DNA of 64,000 bases from Micromonospora cremea (GTDB taxonomy: Bacteria; Actinomycetota; Actinomycetes; Mycobacteriales; Micromonosporaceae), in NCBI RefSeq assembly GCF_900143515.1, contig NZ_FSQT01000002.1:3969501-4033500 (forward strand), written 5' to 3'. Numbering within the stretch: position 1 is the first letter of the stretch; every line of letters begins with the position of its first letter. Of this stretch, positions 1-8,169 are shown one piece after another. A program made the position numbers and the translations under genes. A model generated the notes under the pieces. That model worked only from the letters and a program-made list of their open reading frames with translations, ran no database searches and was not told the DNA's origin.

Positions 1-998
1 ACCCGGAGGTCATCGGTGCCGCCTCGGCGGCGCTGTCGGCGTACGGGCTGGGGGCGACCGGGTCGCGGCTCGTACGCGGCTCCACCGACGCGCACCAGGC
101 GCTGGAGGACGAGCTGGCGCAGTGGCTGGGCACCGACCGGTCCCTCGTCTTCTCCTCCGGCTACCTGGCCAACCTGGGTGCGTTGCGTGCCCTCGTCCAA
201 CCCCGCACGCTGCTCGTCTCCGACGCGCACAACCACGCGTCCCTGATCGACGGCTGCCGGATCTCCGGCGCGGAGACCGTGGTCACCGCCCACGCCGACG
301 TGACGGCGGTGGCCGCGGCGCTCGCGGTGGCCCCCGGCCGCCCGGCGGTGGTGGTCACCGAGTCGGTCTTCTCGGTCGACGGCGATCTCGCTCCGCTGGC
401 CCAGCTGCACGCGGTGGCCCGCCGCCACGGCGCGCTGCTGCTGGTCGACGACGCGCACGCGCTGGGCGTGACCGGTCCGGCCGGCGCCGGGGCGGTCGCC
501 GCCGCCGGGCTCGCCGGCGAACCGGACGTGGTGGTCACCGCCACCCTGTCCAAGGCGCTCGGCGGCGCGGGCGGGGTGGTCGCCGGCCCCGCCGAGTTCG
601 TCCGGCACCTGGTGGAGACCGGCCGCACGTTCATCTTCGACACCGCGCTGCCGCCGGCGGTCGCCGCCGGCGTGCACGCCGCGCTGCGGCTGGCCCGGGC
701 CGGCGACGACCTGCGTACCGAGCTGGCCGAGCGGGTGGCGCTGGCGGTCGACCGGCTGCGTGCGGCCGGGTTGACCGTCTCCGCGCCGGACGCGGCCGTG
801 ATCTCGGTGACCGCCCCGGGCCCGGAGGCGGCGACGACCTGGGCCGCCGACTGCCGGGACCGGGGCGTCGCGGTGGGCTGCTTCCGGCCGCCGTCCACCC
901 CGGACAGCCGCTCCCGGCTGCGGCTCACGGTCAGCGCCGGGGTGTCCCGGCCGGCCTTCGAGCGTGCCCTGGACGTCATCGTCGAGTGCGCGCCATGA
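1..998 (+). CDS. bioF: 8-amino-7-oxononanoate synthase, 5' end outside window
   Basis: PLP-dependent enzyme of biotin synthesis that condenses a pimeloyl thioester with L-alanine. The reading frame is open from the first base (first full codon at 3), so the true start lies upstream; 331 residues are visible. Fold-type I aminotransferase hallmarks are intact: the DDAHALGV segment with the cofactor-binding Asp and His, and TLSKALGGAGG with the Schiff-base lysine. The C-terminal domain is complete to the stop. bioD follows 56 nt later on the same strand, so this is the end of a biotin operon. BioF cannot be separated from the related 2-amino-3-ketobutyrate CoA ligase by motifs alone, but the bioD neighbour settles it. 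Confidence 0.93.
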   Translation, partial: PEVIGAASAALSAYGLGATGSRLVRGSTDAHQALEDELAQWLGTDRSLVFSSGYLANLGALRALVQPRTLLVSDAHNHASLIDGCRISGAETVVTAHADVTAVAAALAVAPGRPAVVVTESVFSVDGDLAPLAQLHAVARRHGALLLVDDAHALGVTGPAGAGAVAAAGLAGEPDVVVTATLSKALGGAGGVVAGPAEFVRHLVETGRTFIFDTALPPAVAAGVHAALRLARAGDDLRTELAERVALAVDRLRAAGLTVSAPDAAVISVTAPGPEAATTWAADCRDRGVAVGCFRPPSTPDSRSRLRLTVSAGVSRPAFERALDVIVECAP

Positions 999-1057
999 GC
1001 GCGAGGAGTGAGCCGGTGTTGCGAGCCCCGCAGTCGCGAACTGAGCTGGTCCCGTGA
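995..1057 (+). CDS. 20-codon micro-ORF bridging bioF and bioD
   Basis: A short frame starts with an ATG that overlaps the bioF stop (ATGA at 995-998) and ends with a TGA that overlaps the bioD GTG start (GTGA at 1054-1057). It encodes 20 residues, MSARSEPVLRAP onward, with no recognisable domain. Both 4-bp overlaps are the geometry of termination-reinitiation, and no good Shine-Dalgarno sequence is visible before the bioD start. The likely role is to carry ribosomes from bioF to bioD rather than to make a working peptide. It could also be chance, or part of a dispersed intergenic repeat. Confidence 0.35.
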   Translation: MSARSEPVLRAPQSRTELVP

Positions 1058-1779
1058 GCGCGTGGCAGGGTGTGGTGCTGGTCACCGGCACCGACACCGA
1101 GGTCGGCAAGACCGTGGTGACCGCGGCGATCGCCGCCGCCGCGCAGGCCGCCGGCCTGCGGGTGGCCGTGGTCAAACCGGGGCAGACCGGTACGGCCAGC
1201 GGTGAGCCCGGAGACGTGGACGCGGTGAACCGGCTGGCCGCCCCGCTCACCGGCCGCACCCTGGCCAGCTATCCGGACCCGCTCGCCCCGCTGGCCGCCG
1301 CCCGGGTCGCCGAGCTGCCGCCGCTGGAGCTGTACACCGCCGTGGACGCGGTCCGTGAGGAGACCGACAAGCACGACCTGGTGCTGGTCGAGGGGGCCGG
1401 CGGGCTGCTGGTCCCGATGGGGCTGCGCCCGTCCGGTGAGCCGTGGACGATGGCTGACCTGGCGGTGTCGCTGGGCGCGCCCGCCGTGGTGGTCGCCCGT
1501 GCCGGGCTGGGCACCCTCAACCACACCGCGCTGACCCTGGAGGCGCTGGACCGCCGGGCGGTGCCGGCTGGCGTGGTCATTGGGGCCTGGCCGACCACGC
1601 CGGAGCTGGTGCACTGGACCAACCTCACCGATCTGGTGCCGAACCTGCTCGGCGCCGTGCCCGCCGGCGCCGGCGCGATGGACCCGGGCGTGTTCCGGCG
1701 CTCCGCGCCGGGCTGGCTCACCCCGTCCCTGCACGGCGTGCTCGACGACTGGCGGGCCTGGGCCGAGGAGAGCGGCTGA
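1054..1779 (+). CDS. bioD: ATP-dependent dethiobiotin synthetase
   Basis: Closes the ureido ring of dethiobiotin from 7,8-diaminononanoate, CO2 and ATP, the penultimate biotin step, in the cytoplasm. The protein is 241 residues, normal for the family. The P-loop GTDTEVGKT is at residues 12-20, VVKPGQTG (substrate lysine region) near 40, and VEGAGGLLVP, the second conserved BioD motif, near 113. The GTG start at 1054 overlaps the stop of the upstream 20-codon frame, which suggests translational coupling with bioF. Confidence 0.93.
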   Translation: MSAWQGVVLVTGTDTEVGKTVVTAAIAAAAQAAGLRVAVVKPGQTGTASGEPGDVDAVNRLAAPLTGRTLASYPDPLAPLAAARVAELPPLELYTAVDAVREETDKHDLVLVEGAGGLLVPMGLRPSGEPWTMADLAVSLGAPAVVVARAGLGTLNHTALTLEALDRRAVPAGVVIGAWPTTPELVHWTNLTDLVPNLLGAVPAGAGAMDPGVFRRSAPGWLTPSLHGVLDDWRAWAEESG

Positions 1780-1783
1780 ACAC

Positions 1784-1826
1784 CTGACTTTCGTCAGTGT
1801 CCGTCCAGGTCGGGCGTGGGTAGCCT
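1784..1826 (+). promoter_or_regulatory. Operator palindrome plus leaderless promoter of the two-component operon
   Basis: CTGACTTTCGTCAG at 1784-1797 is a perfect inverted repeat with 5-bp arms and a 4-bp spacer. A -10 box TAGCCT lies at 1821-1826, 7 nt before the GTG at 1834, so the kinase mRNA is probably leaderless. The identical 14-mer precedes the ABC transporter operon at 5928-5941. The LuxR-type regulator encoded here is the obvious candidate to bind both copies. Confidence 0.7.
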
Positions 1827-1833
1827 GACCGCC

Positions 1834-3435
1834 GTGAGGATCGCGAGGTGGCCGGCGGGCGGGGCGTCGGGGGTGGCGCGGCGGCAGGGTCTGCCGGATG
1901 CGCTGCTCTGGGCGGTGCTCGCCGCCCCGATCGGGTACGCGAGGCTGACCCCGCCGCACCCGCGGCACAACCTGGCGTTGCTGGTCGGTGGGCTGACGGT
2001 GCTGGCCGTGGCGGTGGCACTGGGACGGCGTCGGCCGCTGGTCGGCCTGCTGCTGGTGGTGCTCGGGTCACTGGTCGACGGCAACTTCGTGTTCGCCATC
2101 CCGGTGTTCAGTTACCTGAGCGGGCGGCGCAGCGCCGGGGCGGCCCCGGCGGCGGTGCTGTTCGGCGTGATCGCGGTCGCTGGCACGGTGTTGAACCTGG
2201 GGTTGCTCGGCACCGGGGCGGGCACCTGGTTCCTGCTCGCCTCGGTGCTGCTGTTCGCGGGCGTGTTCCCGTGGCTGGTCGGCCGGTACCGCCGGCAGCA
2301 GCAGGAGCTGGCCGACGCGGGCGGCCGGCACGCCGAGGCGTTGGCGCGTGAGCGGCGCGGTGCCGCCGAGCGGATCCGGTTGCGCGAGCGTGCCCGGATC
2401 GCCGAGGAGATGCACGACTCGCTCGGCCACGACCTCAGCCTCATCGCGCTGCGCGCCGCCGCGCTGGAGCTCACCGACGACCTCGATCCCACGCACCGGG
2501 CGGCGGTGGGGGAGTTGCGGACAAGAGTCGCCGCCGCCACGGAACGGCTGCACGGCATCATCGGGGTGCTCCGGGAGGAGGGCGGCCCGGCGGGACTCCG
2601 ACCTGCGGGCGAGACGGTCGCCGACCTGGTGAACGGGGCTCGGGAGGCCGGGATGGCGGTGCGGCTGGACGCTCCGCCCGGCGCCGTGGAACTGCCCGGG
2701 ATGACCGGGCCGGCCGCGCACGGGGTGGTCCGGGAGGCGCTCACCAACGCGGCCCGGTACGCCCCGGGCGCCCCGGTCACCGTCACCCTCGCCCCGTCCG
2801 GGGACGAGATCGAGGTGCGGGTGCGGAACGGGCCGCCACCGGCCGGGCCGCTGCCCAGCCCGCCGTCCTCGGGCAGCGGTCTGCTCGCCCTCGCCGAGCG
2901 CGTCCGGCTGGCCGGCGGGGTCCTGGACACCGGCCCGCGCCCGGACGGTGGCTTCGCGGTACGGGCCCGGCTGCCGCTGTCCGCCGACCCGGTCGGCGTC
3001 GTTCCCGCTGAGCGGTGGTCGGCCGTGGCCACCGGGCCCGGTGCGGTGACCGACGGTGGTTCGGTCGAGGGTGGTGGCGTGGAGCAGCCGGTCGACGCCG
3101 AGCGGCGGCTGCTCGAGGCCCGCCGCCGGGTACGACGCAGCCTGTTCACCGCGCTCGCCGCCCCGGCCGGCCTGGCGCTGGCTCTGTCGCTGGTCTACTA
3201 CTCGTTCGCCACGGCCGGCACGGTGCTCGACGAGTCGTCGTTCGACCGGATGCGGCCCGGCACGGCGCGCAGCGACCTGGCCGGGTTGCCCCGCCGGCAG
3301 CTCACCCCGCCGATCGGCACGGAGGAGGCGGGCTGCGAGTTGTACACCGACGGCAACTTTCCCCTCGCCGAGCCGACCTGGCGGCTCTGTTTCACCGATG
3401 GCCGACTGGTCAGCAAGGAGCGGATCGCGGGATGA
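1834..3435 (+). CDS. HisKA_3 sensor histidine kinase with extra C-terminal membrane helix and extracytoplasmic domain
   Basis: Sensor of a NarL/DesK-type two-component system, 533 residues. About five hydrophobic helices fill residues 20-150. A coiled linker leads to the HisKA_3 dimerisation helix, whose phospho-acceptor His lies in EEMHDSLGHD near residue 194, and to an HATPase domain with the N-box EALTNAARY near 300. Unusually, the chain continues after the kinase: one more helix near 436-460, then about 70 residues with two cysteines (near 501 and 519) and the pattern RPGTARSDL...CELYTD...LCFTDGRLVS, which resembles BamE/SmpA-like lipoprotein domains. Kinases of this class normally end at the ATPase domain. 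The GTG at 1834 is preferred over the GTG at 1816 because of the -10 spacing. The stop overlaps the regulator start. Confidence 0.85.
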   Translation: MRIARWPAGGASGVARRQGLPDALLWAVLAAPIGYARLTPPHPRHNLALLVGGLTVLAVAVALGRRRPLVGLLLVVLGSLVDGNFVFAIPVFSYLSGRRSAGAAPAAVLFGVIAVAGTVLNLGLLGTGAGTWFLLASVLLFAGVFPWLVGRYRRQQQELADAGGRHAEALARERRGAAERIRLRERARIAEEMHDSLGHDLSLIALRAAALELTDDLDPTHRAAVGELRTRVAAATERLHGIIGVLREEGGPAGLRPAGETVADLVNGAREAGMAVRLDAPPGAVELPGMTGPAAHGVVREALTNAARYAPGAPVTVTLAPSGDEIEVRVRNGPPPAGPLPSPPSSGSGLLALAERVRLAGGVLDTGPRPDGGFAVRARLPLSADPVGVVPAERWSAVATGPGAVTDGGSVEGGGVEQPVDAERRLLEARRRVRRSLFTALAAPAGLALALSLVYYSFATAGTVLDESSFDRMRPGTARSDLAGLPRRQLTPPIGTEEAGCELYTDGNFPLAEPTWRLCFTDGRLVSKERIAG

Positions 3436-4109
3436 CCATTGACACCTTCGCAGCCACGCAGGTTCGGGTGGTCCTCGCCGACGACGAGGCGATGATCCGG
3501 GCCGGCGTTCGCGCCATCCTCGCCGCCGACCCGGGCATCGAGGTCGTCGCTGAGGCCGGTGACGGGCGGGCGGCGGTGGAGCTGGTCCGCGCGCACCGGC
3601 CCCGGGTGGCGCTGCTGGACATCCGGATGCCGCGCCTGGACGGGTTGGCCGCCGCCGCTGAGATCCGCCGGGTGGCGCCGGACACCGCCACGCTCATGCT
3701 GACCACCTTCGGCGAGGACGACCACGTGGCCCGGGCGCTCGGGCACGGTGCCAGTGGGTTCCTGCTCAAGGCCGGCGACCCCCGCGAGCTGATCGCCGGG
3801 GTGCACGCGGTCGCCGAGGGCGGGGCGTACCTGTCGCCGCGGGTGGCGCGCCGGGTGATCGAGCTGGACGCCGGGCGGTTGGCCCGCCGGCCGGCCGCGC
3901 GGGACCGGACGGCTGGGCTGACCGAGCGGGAACGGGAGGTGCTGGCGCTGGTCGGGGCGGGCCTGTCCAACGCGGAGATCGCCCGCCGGCTGCACCTGGT
4001 GGAGGGCACCGTGAAGAGCTACCTGACCAGCATCTTCACCCGGCTGGACGTCCGCAACCGGGTGCAGGCGGCGATCATCGCGTACGAGGCGGGGCTGGTC
4101 GACGGCTGA
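3432..4109 (+). CDS. NarL/LuxR-family response regulator
   Basis: Cognate regulator of the upstream kinase, 225 residues. The receiver domain (residues 11-130) has the acidic pocket ADDE, the phospho-acceptor Asp63 in LLDIRMP, and the switch threonine and lysine in LTTFGED and LLKAG. The LuxR-type helix-turn-helix (about 160-210) reads LTEREREVLALVG...EGTVKSYL. The ATG at 3432 overlaps the kinase stop (ATGA), so the two are translationally coupled. It probably autoregulates its operon and controls the convergent ABC exporter through the shared CTGAC-N4-GTCAG palindrome. Confidence 0.92.
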   Translation: MTIDTFAATQVRVVLADDEAMIRAGVRAILAADPGIEVVAEAGDGRAAVELVRAHRPRVALLDIRMPRLDGLAAAAEIRRVAPDTATLMLTTFGEDDHVARALGHGASGFLLKAGDPRELIAGVHAVAEGGAYLSPRVARRVIELDAGRLARRPAARDRTAGLTEREREVLALVGAGLSNAEIARRLHLVEGTVKSYLTSIFTRLDVRNRVQAAIIAYEAGLVDG

Positions 4110-4135
4110 GCGGGGGCCCGGGAGCCCCCGCTCAG
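4106..4135. terminator. Bidirectional hairpin between convergent operons
   Basis: A perfect 12-bp inverted repeat, CTGAGCGGGGGC and its complement, with a 6-nt loop at 4118-4123. It overlaps the response-regulator stop and ends 3 nt before the permease stop on the other strand. GC-rich stems without a U-tract are the usual actinomycete form. Confidence 0.75.
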
Positions 4136-4138
4136 CAC

Positions 4139-4939
4139 TCAGGCGTCGCGGCGGCGCAGCGCGGCCCGGCCCAGCAGCAGCGCCGCGCCGGCCCACCCGG
4201 CGAGCAGCAGCAGCCCGACCGCGCCCGGGTACGGCTCGGTGTCGCCGGCCAGGAAGTGCGCACCGGCCACGCCGGGGAACGCGTCGGCGATCCGGTTCAG
4301 CACGGCGATGTCCGGCTCCTGGAGCGACAGCGGCACGATCATCAGGGTGGCGAAGAGCACGGTGAGGGTGAGCACCGCGCTGCGCAGGGCCGCACCGAGG
4401 CCCAGCGCGAGCACGCTGACCAGCGCCAGGTAGGTCGCCACCGCCACGATGTCGCCGATCGTGCCGGCGGCGGGCGCGCGACCCCACTCGCCGAGCACCG
4501 GCCGGGCGACCAGCGCGCCGACGCCGCCGAGCAGCAGCCCGAAGGCGAAGGTGACCGTGCCGGCGACCGCGGCCTTGGCCAGCAGCATCCGACCGCGGAA
4601 CGGGGTGCACTGCAGGGTGGTCCGGATGGTGCCGCTGGTGAACTCGGCGGTGATCGCCAGCAGGCCGAGCGCCAGCACCGCGTACTGGGTGAGCTCGACC
4701 GAGGCGATCATCACGCTGCCGGCGGTGACGATCCCGCGGTCGTCGGCCGGGTCGTCGTTGGTGTTGGCGTTGGCGGCGTAGATGGCGAGCTGCCCGGCGC
4801 TCGCGGCCATCAGCAGCAGCCCGGCCAGCGCCGTCCACCAGGTGGTACGCACCGAGAACAGTTTGGTCCACTCGGCGGTCACCGCGCCGCGGAAGGCGGC
4901 CGGGGCGGGACGGGTGTCCGGGATGGTCTGCGTGCTCAT
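4139..4939 (-). CDS. ABC-2 type transporter permease
   Basis: Membrane subunit of an ABC exporter, 266 residues, with about six hydrophobic helices. The N-terminal AEWTKLFSVRTTWW segment, an amphipathic helix before the first membrane span, is typical of ABC-2 permeases. The start codon overlaps the stop of the upstream ATPase gene (4936-4939), so the two subunits are coupled. Exporters placed beside HisKA_3 kinase/LuxR pairs usually handle antimicrobial peptides, lipids or membrane-active drugs; the substrate here is unknown. Confidence 0.88.
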   Translation of the reverse strand: MSTQTIPDTRPAPAAFRGAVTAEWTKLFSVRTTWWTALAGLLLMAASAGQLAIYAANANTNDDPADDRGIVTAGSVMIASVELTQYAVLALGLLAITAEFTSGTIRTTLQCTPFRGRMLLAKAAVAGTVTFAFGLLLGGVGALVARPVLGEWGRAPAAGTIGDIVAVATYLALVSVLALGLGAALRSAVLTLTVLFATLMIVPLSLQEPDIAVLNRIADAFPGVAGAHFLAGDTEPYPGAVGLLLLAGWAGAALLLGRAALRRRDA

Positions 4940-5868
4940 CGTGCCCCGCTTCCGGCCGTGCCGCCGGCGTACTCGACGCTGTCGGCGGTCAACTCCATGA
5001 ACGCCTGCTCCAGCGACGCGCCGTGCGGGCTCAGCTCGTGCAACCGCACCCCCAGCTCGTACGCCAGGTCACCGACCCGGTCGACGGTGGTCCCGGTGAC
5101 GGTCAGCTCGTCGGGGCCGGCCGGTTCGACGGTGGCGCCGGTGGCGGCGAGGCGCGTGGCGAGGGTGGCCAGCCCGTCCGGGTGCGGACTGCGGACCCGG
5201 ACGGCGACGGCGCTGCCCGCGATCACGTCGTCGATCGGCGCGTCGGCGAGCAGCCGTCCCCGACCGATCACCACGAGCTGGTCGGCGGTGAGCTGCATCT
5301 CGCTCATCAGGTGACTGGAGACGAAGACGGTCCGCCCCTGGTCGGCCAGCGAACGCATCAGCTGACGCACCCAGCGCACCCCGTCCGGGTCGAGGCCGTT
5401 GACCGGCTCGTCGAACATCAGCACCGGCGGGTCGCCGAGCAGGGCGCCGGCGATGCCGAGCCGCTGGCCCATGCCGAGGGAGAGGGTCCGGCCCGGCTTG
5501 GCGGCGGCGCGCCCGTCCAGCCCGACGGTGTCGAGCACCTCGTCCACCCGGCGAGCCGGTATGCCGTTGCTGCGGGCCATGGCCAGCAGGTGTGCCCGAC
5601 CGGCCCGGGCGGGGTGGACGGCCCGGGCGTCGAGGAGTGCGCCCACCTCGTGCAGCGGTCGCCGCAGCTCCCGGTACGCCCGGGCGCCGATCAGCGCCTG
5701 CCCGGCGGTGGGGCGGTCCAGGCCGAGGATCATCCGCATGGTCGTGGACTTGCCGGCGCCGTTCGGGCCGAGGAAGCCGGTGACCCGGCCGGGCGCGACG
5801 TCGACGGTCAGCGCGTCGACCGCGACGGTCGCCCCGAACCGTTTCGTCAACCCACGTAATGTGATCAT
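4936..5868 (-). CDS. ABC transporter ATP-binding protein
   Basis: Nucleotide-binding subunit partnering the downstream permease, 310 residues. Walker A is GPNGAGKST (near 35-43), the ABC signature is LSLGMGQRLG, Walker B is PVLMFDEP, and the H-loop is VFVSSHLM. A C-terminal extension of about 80 residues follows the ATPase core, as in BcrA/CcmA-type exporter ATPases. The ATG at 5868 stands 6 nt after a TAGCGT -10 box, so the transcript is probably leaderless. The operator copy at 5928-5941 puts it under the convergent two-component system. Confidence 0.92.
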   Translation of the reverse strand: MITLRGLTKRFGATVAVDALTVDVAPGRVTGFLGPNGAGKSTTMRMILGLDRPTAGQALIGARAYRELRRPLHEVGALLDARAVHPARAGRAHLLAMARSNGIPARRVDEVLDTVGLDGRAAAKPGRTLSLGMGQRLGIAGALLGDPPVLMFDEPVNGLDPDGVRWVRQLMRSLADQGRTVFVSSHLMSEMQLTADQLVVIGRGRLLADAPIDDVIAGSAVAVRVRSPHPDGLATLATRLAATGATVEPAGPDELTVTGTTVDRVGDLAYELGVRLHELSPHGASLEQAFMELTADSVEYAGGTAGSGAR

Positions 5869-5874
5869 GCGCTG

Positions 5875-5941
5875 ACGCTAGGCGTGCGGACCGCTGCCGC
5901 GCCGCGCCCGAACGGCAACAACCGGACCTGACTTTCGTCAG
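5875..5941 (-). promoter_or_regulatory. Leaderless promoter and operator of the ABC exporter operon
   Basis: On the minus strand the -10 box TAGCGT (5875-5880) lies 6 nt before the ATG at 5868. The palindrome CTGACTTTCGTCAG at 5928-5941 is identical to the one at 1784-1797. The palindrome-to--10 gap is 47 bp here and 23 bp in the kinase promoter, a difference of 24 bp. The 237 bp from 5942 to the P450 stop hold no gene I can support. Confidence 0.7.
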
Positions 5942-6178
5942 TCCCCGTCTGTTCCCGGCTGTCGGCAGCCTGTCGGTGCCTGTCGAGCTGCTCCACATCC
6001 GGGGCAGGGTGTCGACGGGCGGGTGCCGTGCTTGGTGACCGCCGGTGAGCAGGTAGGCGTGCCGAGACGGACGTCGGCCTGCGTGCCCCACTTCTGGGGC
6101 AGCTCTACAGGCGGGCGACCGGGGCGGGTGGGTGGCGGCCGGCCGGGGCGAGGGCAGCTGTGGGCGCGGGGCTCCCGG

Positions 6179-7342
6179 TCAACCCCGGCGGACGATGAAG
6201 GCGTCGGGCATCCGGAAGGTGAGATTGTCCGGACACCACGGCGGGCGGACCACGGTCGTCCCGTCGAGCAGCGGGGCGGCCTCGGCCACCACCACGGCCG
6301 CCTCCATCCGGGCCAGCACGTCGCCGACGCAGCGGTGCGCCCCCGCCCCGAACGCCAGGTGCCGGCGCGACCCCCGCTGGCCCGGGCGGAACTCGTCCGG
6401 CGATTCGACGACTGCCGGGTCCCGGCCGGCGCGGGCCAGCCAGAGTACGAGGCTCGTGCCCGCCGGCACCGCGGTCCCGCCCAGCGTGCTGTCCGCCGCC
6501 GCCACCCGGCGCCAGGTGACGATCGGCGGTTCCAGCCGCAGCCCCTCCTCCACCACGTCGGCCACCGCGACCTCGCCGGTGCGGAGCCCGGCCCGCACCT
6601 CGGCTTCGCCGGCCAGCCGGTGCAGCAGCAGGGTGAGGAACTGTGAGGTCGTCTCCTGCCCGGCCACGAGCAGGAAGAAGAGCGCGCCGACCACGACGTC
6701 CGGCGCGTGCCCGGCCGCGCGAAGCTCGGCGGCCAACCCGCCGCCGCTGGCCGCGAAGTCGCGCAGCACACCGTGGAACCGGCCCACCTCGGTGGCGAGC
6801 GCCACCTGCCGGTCGGCGTCCAGCGGCGCCCAGAACAACTCCAGCGCGGCCCGGGCGAACTCCTTGACCGCGCTGACCGGCGCGTCCGGCAGCTCGACCA
6901 GTCGGGCCAGCACCAGCAGTGGCAGGTCGGCGGCGAGTTCCGCGTAGAGGTCGACCGGTTCACCGGCGTCGAGCGTCGCGGTCAGCCGGGCGACCCGGTC
7001 CCGGACCAGCGTGGTGAGCCAGGGGCGCTGCGCGGCGACCCGAGCGGGGTGCAGCGCGCCGGCGACGATCGAGCGGATGGCCGGATGACTGGCGCCGGAG
7101 TTGTTGGCGAGGGTGGGCGGCAGCCGGAACCGATGCCCGGCGAGTACCCGCAGCGCCGTCACCGGCATCGGGGTCACCGCGTCCAGCGCGTTGTCCGGCC
7201 GATACGTGAGCGGGTCGGCGAGGACCTGGCGGACCAGCGCGTGGCGGGTGACCACCAGATGGCGTACGCCGACGTGGTCGGCCACCGCGGCCACGTCCGG
7301 CCAGGGTGCCTCGACCGCGGACCCCCAGCTCCGGAACAGCAC
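6179..7342 (-). CDS. Cytochrome P450
   Basis: Heme-thiolate monooxygenase of bacterial class I type, 387 residues, soluble. The heme-binding motif FGAGAHRCVG is near residue 340 with the axial Cys. The I-helix oxygen-activation motif AGQETT and the K-helix ExxR (EEGLRLEPP) are present. No ferredoxin or reductase gene lies next to it, so redox partners must be encoded elsewhere. The flanking genes give no substrate clue. Confidence 0.93.
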   Translation of the reverse strand: MLFRSWGSAVEAPWPDVAAVADHVGVRHLVVTRHALVRQVLADPLTYRPDNALDAVTPMPVTALRVLAGHRFRLPPTLANNSGASHPAIRSIVAGALHPARVAAQRPWLTTLVRDRVARLTATLDAGEPVDLYAELAADLPLLVLARLVELPDAPVSAVKEFARAALELFWAPLDADRQVALATEVGRFHGVLRDFAASGGGLAAELRAAGHAPDVVVGALFFLLVAGQETTSQFLTLLLHRLAGEAEVRAGLRTGEVAVADVVEEGLRLEPPIVTWRRVAAADSTLGGTAVPAGTSLVLWLARAGRDPAVVESPDEFRPGQRGSRRHLAFGAGAHRCVGDVLARMEAAVVVAEAAPLLDGTTVVRPPWCPDNLTFRMPDAFIVRRG

Positions 7343-7351
7343 GCCGACACG

Positions 7352-8020
7352 CTAGCCGGCGCCTCCCGGCAGGCCGGCCCGCAACTGCCAGACGGTGGTG
7401 CGCTTCACCCGGACGCTCTCCAGGGCCTCCGGCACCGGCACGTCGTAGTGGGCCAGTTCGTCGAAGCGGTCCCGGGGCAGGAACGCCCGGCCGGGGTCCC
7501 CGACCAGCACCAGAGCACCGGCCCGGGTGGCACGGAGCAGGAACCGCAGCATCCGGCGGGCCATCGCCTCGCTGTAGAAGGCGTCCCCGGCGAGCACCAC
7601 CTCGGCGTCCCCGGCGTCGCCGTCGAGGATGTCGCCGAACTCGGCGTCGACGCGTACTCCGTTGGCCTCGGCGTTGAGCGCGACGGCCGCGACCGCTAGT
7701 TCGTCCACCTCGACGGCCCGCACCGACGCCGCGCCGGCGCGGGCGGCGGCGATGGCCACCAGTCCGGAGCCGGAGGCGAGGTCGAGCACCCGGCGGCCGG
7801 CGACCAGCTCCGGATGGTCGGTCACGTATCGGGCGAGCGCCTGACCGCCGGCCCAGGCGAAGGCCCAGAACGGCGGCGGGCGGTCGCTGCTGAACTCACC
7901 CTCGGTCAGCTCCCAGAGCCCGATCGGCTCGTCCGCCTGGTGCAGCCGCACCTCCGGAACGAAGGCGACCGGGGCGAGCCGGGCGTTGAGCCGGACGAAG
8001 GTGGTGGAGAGTTCGGACAC
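7352..8020 (-). CDS. Class I SAM-dependent methyltransferase
   Basis: Small cytoplasmic methyltransferase, 222 residues from the GTG at 8020. The SAM-binding motif I reads VLDLASGSGLVAIAAA, followed by the acidic motif II residue in VRAVEVDE. The sequence resembles the ETFB/ribosomal-protein lysine methyltransferase and NNT1-like group, in which the (P)FWAFAWAGG segment precedes motif I. The frame is open for 21 more codons upstream to 8083, but that part does not look conserved. The substrate is unknown. The gene is divergent from the secreted protein at 8170. Confidence 0.82.
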   Translation of the reverse strand: MSELSTTFVRLNARLAPVAFVPEVRLHQADEPIGLWELTEGEFSSDRPPPFWAFAWAGGQALARYVTDHPELVAGRRVLDLASGSGLVAIAAARAGAASVRAVEVDELAVAAVALNAEANGVRVDAEFGDILDGDAGDAEVVLAGDAFYSEAMARRMLRFLLRATRAGALVLVGDPGRAFLPRDRFDELAHYDVPVPEALESVRVKRTTVWQLRAGLPGGAG

Positions 8021-8157
8021 CCGCGAATTGTCCCAGCGACCGGCGCCCGGCGTGTCGCGGGGGAGCGGTGACCGGTTCACCACCGTCCGTGAAAACCCGC
8101 CCCGGGCTTGCCGCCGGATGCGAACACACCCGTCTGGTCCGGTCGACGCGGCGCTCC

Positions 8158-8163
8158 TAGCGT
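8158..8163 (+). promoter_or_regulatory. Extended leaderless -10 box TAGCGT
   Basis: TAGCGT lies 6 nt before the GTG at 8170, the spacing that places the transcription start at or next to the start codon. It supports 8170 as the start of the following gene. Confidence 0.55.
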
Positions 8164-8169
8164 TGCGGG

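Noticed and set aside
4256..5859. Plus-strand frames opposite the ABC transporter genes
   Set aside because: The minus strand encodes both transporter subunits with all motifs; these frames are composition artefacts.
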